DNA of 64,000 bases from Sipunculus nudus (Eukaryota; Annelida; Sipuncula; Golfingiida; Sipunculidae), in contig CM049321.1 in assembly GCA_026874595.1 (NCBI GenBank), positions 16,938,479 through 17,002,478 on the forward strand. Reading direction: 5' to 3'. The position numbers were made by a program, and so were the translations under genes. The notes under the pieces are model-generated. The model was not told where the DNA came from. It made no database searches and was given only the letters and a program-made list of their open reading frames with translations. Each line of letters begins with the position of its first letter. The first letter of the stretch is position 1. Of this stretch, positions 60,131 through 64,000 are shown in pieces.

Positions 60131-60764
60131 ACGGCACTTTTACCCTGATAGGTACAATATAATATCGCGTGGGAATGAGATAATCATCGCTTGGGAACGA
60201 GGAACTATTGCGCGGGAGGGACATAAATATATAATTTTCTGTGCTTTATATGAGCCAATGTAGAACGGGACCAATTTTCAGAAAATAAACCAAAGCATTA
60301 TGTCAATGTTATTGCGAAAGGATGACTGCTACAGGCCTGCAGTATAATGTTGCTACCGTTAACAACAGAATCCTTTGGAAATGCAGAGAATCAGCCCCCG
60401 GGACGAAACAATTAGTGTTATGTAAGCTGTAGAGCAAAACACGCGGGCAGGAAGTAATCCCTGCTGACAGCAACAGCAGACAAATAAACGGAAACGAAAA
60501 AGTAGTTTCTTAAATTGGCTGAGCTAGTAGTTCCAGATGAAACTGTTATCCCTGCATAGAACTGTTGGCGTCCAAAGAGCTGCCTCGTCTCTGCAATTAT
60601 GTTTGCAACGCCCGACAAAAGCCCGACCCTAGAACTTTGGTTTTCGACACATAAGCCTATACAGAATGTCCAAAATTTTTGTCGGAACGAGTCAATGTAT
60701 CGAGGACATCTGAAAGAATTTATAATATCATAATTTCACCGAAAATCATGTCTTAGCTATCCAA
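60131..60764. other. Non-coding stretch, nothing recognised
   Basis: There is no credible gene. The minus-strand frame at 60418-60618 has no domain. Confidence 0.45.
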
Positions 60765-60768
60765 TTAA

Positions 60769-61187
60769 AGGGGCCAAGTCATGTATCTGACCTTAATAAA
60801 CTATAAGTAATCCCTTGGAGCTTTTTTTTAAAAATGTGCCAGAAAACGTGAATATTACCGCACATGGGCTGCATGTTTTGTTTATATCAAAGTGTTTATA
60901 ATATGTGGGATAAGCCAGATGAGCCAGAGCGTTGCAAATGGCGTTTTGCAATAAGTAACCTTTCTAACTTCACATATATACAACCCTCCTCTTTAGGTTA
61001 CATGTTTTTATCGTATTTCAACATTGCTGTGCTTACAAACATGTTGTTGATAAATTAGTTCATACATCTTTCACGAAGGTATTATAAGAACTTAACACAA
61101 ATAAAATTACCCTTAGATCATTGATATATACACAGAGGAAGCCAGAAAAACATAAATTCTTTTTCCATGGTAGGTGAATGGGGACCT
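60769..61187 (-). mobile_element. TTAA-family element, copy C (inverted)
   Basis: Exact TTAA lies outside each end (60765-60768 and 61188-61191). The ends are AGGGGCC at the left and, complemented, AGGTCCCC at the right. Its sequence matches the complement of 23516-24058 throughout, for example GATGAGCCAGAGCGTTGCAA and TTAGGTTACATGTTTTTA. At 419 bp it lacks the poly-C and (AT)n expansion of copy A. Frames across it on both strands are spurious. Confidence 0.88.
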
Positions 61188-61191
61188 TTAA

Positions 61192-61790
61192 GTTTATAAA
61201 TATTATTGTGTCTTTCTTTATCAGTTGCTGAAGCTTGTTATGATGCTGGGGAGGGGTGATATGAACATCGACCACACAGCTGGAATTTAAACTGAACGGT
61301 TCTCTTCGATAATGAAAACTCCAGAAATACAAGAAAAAGAAGATCTAAAATCGGATGACAATAAGTCCATTAGTAATATCAGAATATAAAATATTTCTAC
61401 CTTAACCTTACGACGTAAACTCTGTAAGCTAGTGGTTAACCCGTAAGAGTATTACAAGTGCTTATATTACCAGCAAGTTTAAATATGTAAAATATGTCCA
61501 TGTTCGATGTTACTCTGAGGTTAAAGGTAAACGTGCTCTCTCCGCAGATAGATTCCTGCCTTGAGACGATTCTCGATTTACTCTGCTATTGTGTTTCAGT
61601 ACCCTGAACTTCCCCCTGACCTCGCAAAAAGTTCGTTTTCGGTAAAGTGACTTCCATTTTACGTCCAGATTAAACCAAGGTGTCGCGAGTCGATTGCCGG
61701 AATAACGTGTATACCGCTATTGCATAAAAAAGGCTCTGAGTAATTCCCACAAGACTGTAAGCATTCCACCAGCAGACAGCAGAGAAACGA

Positions 61791-61793
<3 letters not shown>
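61192..61793. other. Non-coding stretch, nothing recognised
   Basis: I see no gene or repeat. Confidence 0.45.

Positions 61794-61842
<49 letters not shown>
61794..61842. repeat. (AT)n microsatellite
   Basis: About 24 AT units. CAAACTTATC...ACGCGTTTGTG follows, without a hammerhead core. Confidence 0.95.
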
Positions 61843-61845
<3 letters not shown>

Positions 61846-62940
61846 AACTTATCAACGCTATTCAAACGCGTTTGTGTCATGTATGTAGATAACTAAATAA
61901 GACACCGATTTCTCTTCAGGTAATTACAAACACTGTCTATTCAAATTTAATGTGTTTCTTATTGGTCAAGAGTTTTTAAATCAGCATTAGGTTAAGATAT
62001 TTTTGCTGTGGAGATTCAAGTAGAAAAAAAAACTTTTTTCTCAGCCATTCCATGTTCGTTTAACAGCGTCAACATCTATACGTAAAAGGATCTTATTCAA
62101 ACGTTGGTGTGTTCTACATGGGACAAACATATCACGATTCACAAGCTACTGTTGCATCTTAGTTGAACCTTTCTCGTAAGAACAAAGGCGGCCCCCGAAA
62201 GCAATGAACGGGTCTGGCCCAAGCATGGTTGGGACAAACAAACTCTCCTATCTTATAATGATTAAGAATCCTTAAGAAACGCTTTGTTGATTCGATGTAA
62301 CTGAAAATTTAAAGAATTTTAACTGGAGTGTTGGCTCACAGGTGAAACATTTCACAAACTAATTAACCAACTAACCACGATAATTACATATCACCTCCAA
62401 ACGGATGTGTAGTTGCTCAACCTTTTTGCTGATGTAAATAATAATTAGTCTTTATATATGAAACTGTAGTGTCTTATATCCCCCGGCGGTCGTAAACAGG
62501 AACAATGAGTCTGCTCTGTGCCTTCTTTAATTTCTATCCCAGACTACACGGCTTGTTCAGGCTATACGCCACAGAACAAATTAATGGTTCCGTACTTCAA
62601 AGAAATTTATGATTACACGGGTTTCGTGATTTCCGAGCCGATGGTCTCATATAATAGCAGACATCGATGTATATGTCAGGGGTCATTTTATATAAAAAAA
62701 GTCTATGTTCCGTGTCGCACAATGTGTAGGTATCACTGTCAAAGCGTCACAGGAAGCAAGGTATCCATAAAATAATATACAATACAGATTGATAAGACGT
62801 TTCGTTTCACTTATACGTCTTCGTAAGATTAAGGTCTCAAGTTCGGATAATATATTATAAACAATTTATTTTTCATGATTGAACAACTAGTTATAATAAA
62901 TGTAATGAGGCACTCTCCATGGCTCGGATGGTAATGTTCT
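61843..62940. other. Non-coding stretch with one cysteine-containing frame
   Basis: The frame at 62518-62775 (plus, GTG start, 85 codons) has six Cys but no motif that I can assign. No gene is called. Confidence 0.35.
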
Positions 62941-62947
62941 GACATCT

Positions 62948-63010
62948 GTAGAGGTGCAGGAAACCGGGAGGTCCCGGAGAAAACCACCGACCATTGATTG
63001 TCCACGACAC
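62948..63010 (-). mobile_element. Type 2 SINE body fragment
   Basis: The complement contains GGTCGGTGGTTTTCTCCGGG, as in the SINE at 37500-37656, but no tRNA-like head lies within the expected distance. A matching head is found at 63630-63696 on the same strand, with a type 1 SINE in between. Confidence 0.6.
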
Positions 63011-63199
63011 TTCTTCCCTTACCCGACACCGGCACACAAGCCTTTGCATGCGGGGTGCCGGGCAGATGTGCTGTCAGTGTAAACACACATGCAACAATAT
63101 TGGCTCTAGGGCGGTTCTCGCTTGGCTGGTATCCATTTTGTTGGCTACTGGAACATGGCTACGATAAAATAGTAGTAATTTTATGTCATAATATTTCGT

Positions 63200-63370
63200 G
63201 GAGCATGGTGGCGTAATGGATAGGGCGCTGGACTTAATTCTGACCATAATGTTGTGGGTTCGAATCCTGTTCTGACCGCCGTCTGCGCTAAGACTCCTAG
63301 CCAAAGTCTTAACCACAAGGATGCTCTCTTTCGACCCAGGAGTGAATAGGTACTGGTCATGGGAATCAGG
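63200..63370 (+). mobile_element. tRNA-derived SINE, type 1, copy 2
   Basis: The A-box region GTGGCGTAATGGATAGGGCG (about 63208-63227) and a perfect B box GGTTCGAATCC (63257-63267) form the head. The body starts GACCGCCGTCTGCGCTAAG (about 63273) and shares CAAAGTCTT and ACCACAAG with 34928-35115. It continues into GACCCAGGAGTGAATAGGTA. Minus-strand frames containing a GFEPTT-like string here are the complement of the B box. Confidence 0.8.
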
Positions 63371-63629
63371 AAAATGTAGAACGAATAACCTTTTAGCGCC
63401 TGATATGGCTGCTTTAGTTGTATGCCCCCCAGGGAACCAGAAATACTACAAAAATGAACAGGCCCGAAAGACCAGGAAGGCAAAGTGTAAATTCGGATGA
63501 GACTGACATCATCGGTGATATCAGACTATAATCCACGACCTTTATAATAAGTAGATGAAGGAGAAACAAAGTGGTAGCGTAATGTGACCTTTTATTTAAT
63601 AAAATTACCACGATTCACTACCATGATCA

Positions 63630-63696
63630 TGCCGTGAATCGAAACCGGGTCGCCAGCGTAGTGAACCGAGCGTTTAACCCCTCGACCGCCCAGGCG
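63630..63696 (-). mobile_element. tRNA-like head of a type 2 SINE
   Basis: On the minus strand, the A-box region (complement of about 63668-63691) is followed by B-box-like GGTTTCGATTC (complement of 63636-63646), which has one extra T against the consensus. It shares GTTAAACGCTCGG-type sequence with the head at 37600-37656. Confidence 0.6.
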
Positions 63697-63967
63697 TCGT
63701 GCGAAGAGACCTTACTTTCGTAATCCTCCTCGCCTGCTTCACCATAACTTTTGAACAGTGGCCATATGGAATTATTAATAGGACCGAAATCACAACGGCC
63801 AATCAAAATCATCGTTACAATAGTAAATACAACTTAAAACTGGTCACACGACTTATCAACAAGAACCCATGCAAAGGAAACTCGCCAGTTTTACAAGTCT
63901 TCTATGTTTAGTCAGATTTTCCATAAGGTCTCCAATAGCCAGAAGGTTGATCCTACCATAGCTTTCC

Positions 63968-63998
63968 CCGCCGCGTAGACGGGCCGTACGCGAGCCAC
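63968..63998. repeat. 31-bp CpG-rich motif, inverted partner of 7112-7142
   Basis: An exact 31-of-31 reverse-complement match to 7112-7142. The window ends two bases later, so any larger element is cut off. Confidence 0.7.
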
Positions 63999-64000
63999 TA

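Noticed and set aside
62518-62775. Six-cysteine short frame
   Set aside because: GTG start, no known cysteine spacing pattern and no supporting context.
63181-63483. 100-codon minus-strand frame with a GFEPTT string
   Set aside because: It is the complement of a tRNA-derived SINE.
1-64000. CRISPR arrays, bacterial operons, prophage or plasmid features
   Set aside because: There is no spaced direct-repeat array and no prokaryote-like gene density. The content is clearly eukaryotic intergenic DNA.
1-64000. Genuine nuclear tRNA or rRNA genes
   Set aside because: All tRNA-like words lie in SINE or LTR contexts and lack a complete cloverleaf. No rRNA signature was recognised.

Overview
The window looks like intergenic or deep intronic DNA from a eukaryote, most likely an invertebrate animal. 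A marine mollusc or other lophotrochozoan would fit, but this is inference and no host gene is available to confirm it. The base composition is AT-rich. No open reading frame is longer than about 126 codons, and none of those read as a host protein. There are many long (AT)n microsatellites and at least 14 pure G or C runs of 10-20 bases. Several families of short transposable elements are present. I annotate no intact host protein-coding gene. The only recognisable protein homology is a decayed fragment of a Penelope-like retroelement (PLE) at 44.40-44.80 kb, which encodes part of a GIY-YIG endonuclease.

Layout. 0-5.4 kb: simple repeats and an old local duplication (about 2.14-3.81 kb against 4.61-5.40 kb). 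5.4-14.5 kb: a CpG-rich element with TA flanks (7.92-8.36 kb), a palindrome made of hammerhead 3' halves beside (AT)n (10.9-11.2 kb), a 348-bp inverted-repeat element (11.85-12.19 kb) and a 48-bp minisatellite (14.17-14.54 kb). 14.5-22 kb: mostly featureless. 22.3-27.0 kb: a TATA-bearing block that may be a solo LTR, two elements flanked by TTAA, and a foldback element with G/C-run arms. 27-40 kb: sparse, with two tRNA-derived SINEs and two more copies of the 348-bp family. 40.5-45.2 kb: a dense nest holding a 63-bp-arm hairpin, a hammerhead motif, a hAT-like element, a miniature LTR element (TRIM) whose LTRs contain tRNA-like Pol III boxes, the PLE fragment framed by inverted hammerhead copies, and a 102-bp tandem duplication. 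46-64 kb: further element copies, another hammerhead motif (47.23-47.28 kb), a GC-rich block (59.9-60.1 kb) and a cluster of SINE pieces at the right edge.

The main lead is a set of hammerhead self-cleaving ribozyme motifs (41.03, 44.28, 44.78 and 47.23 kb, plus a half-motif palindrome at 11.12 kb). All lie within about 170 bp of an (AT)n tract or are tied to PLE sequence, so this looks like a PLE- or retrozyme-type population. The second lead is the 431-bp TRIM at 41.84-42.27 kb. It has two 156-bp LTRs, a 13-nt tRNA-Pro-type primer-binding site, a polypurine tract and a perfect Pol III B box inside each LTR. None of the elements here appears able to move by itself; each would depend on enzymes supplied from elsewhere.
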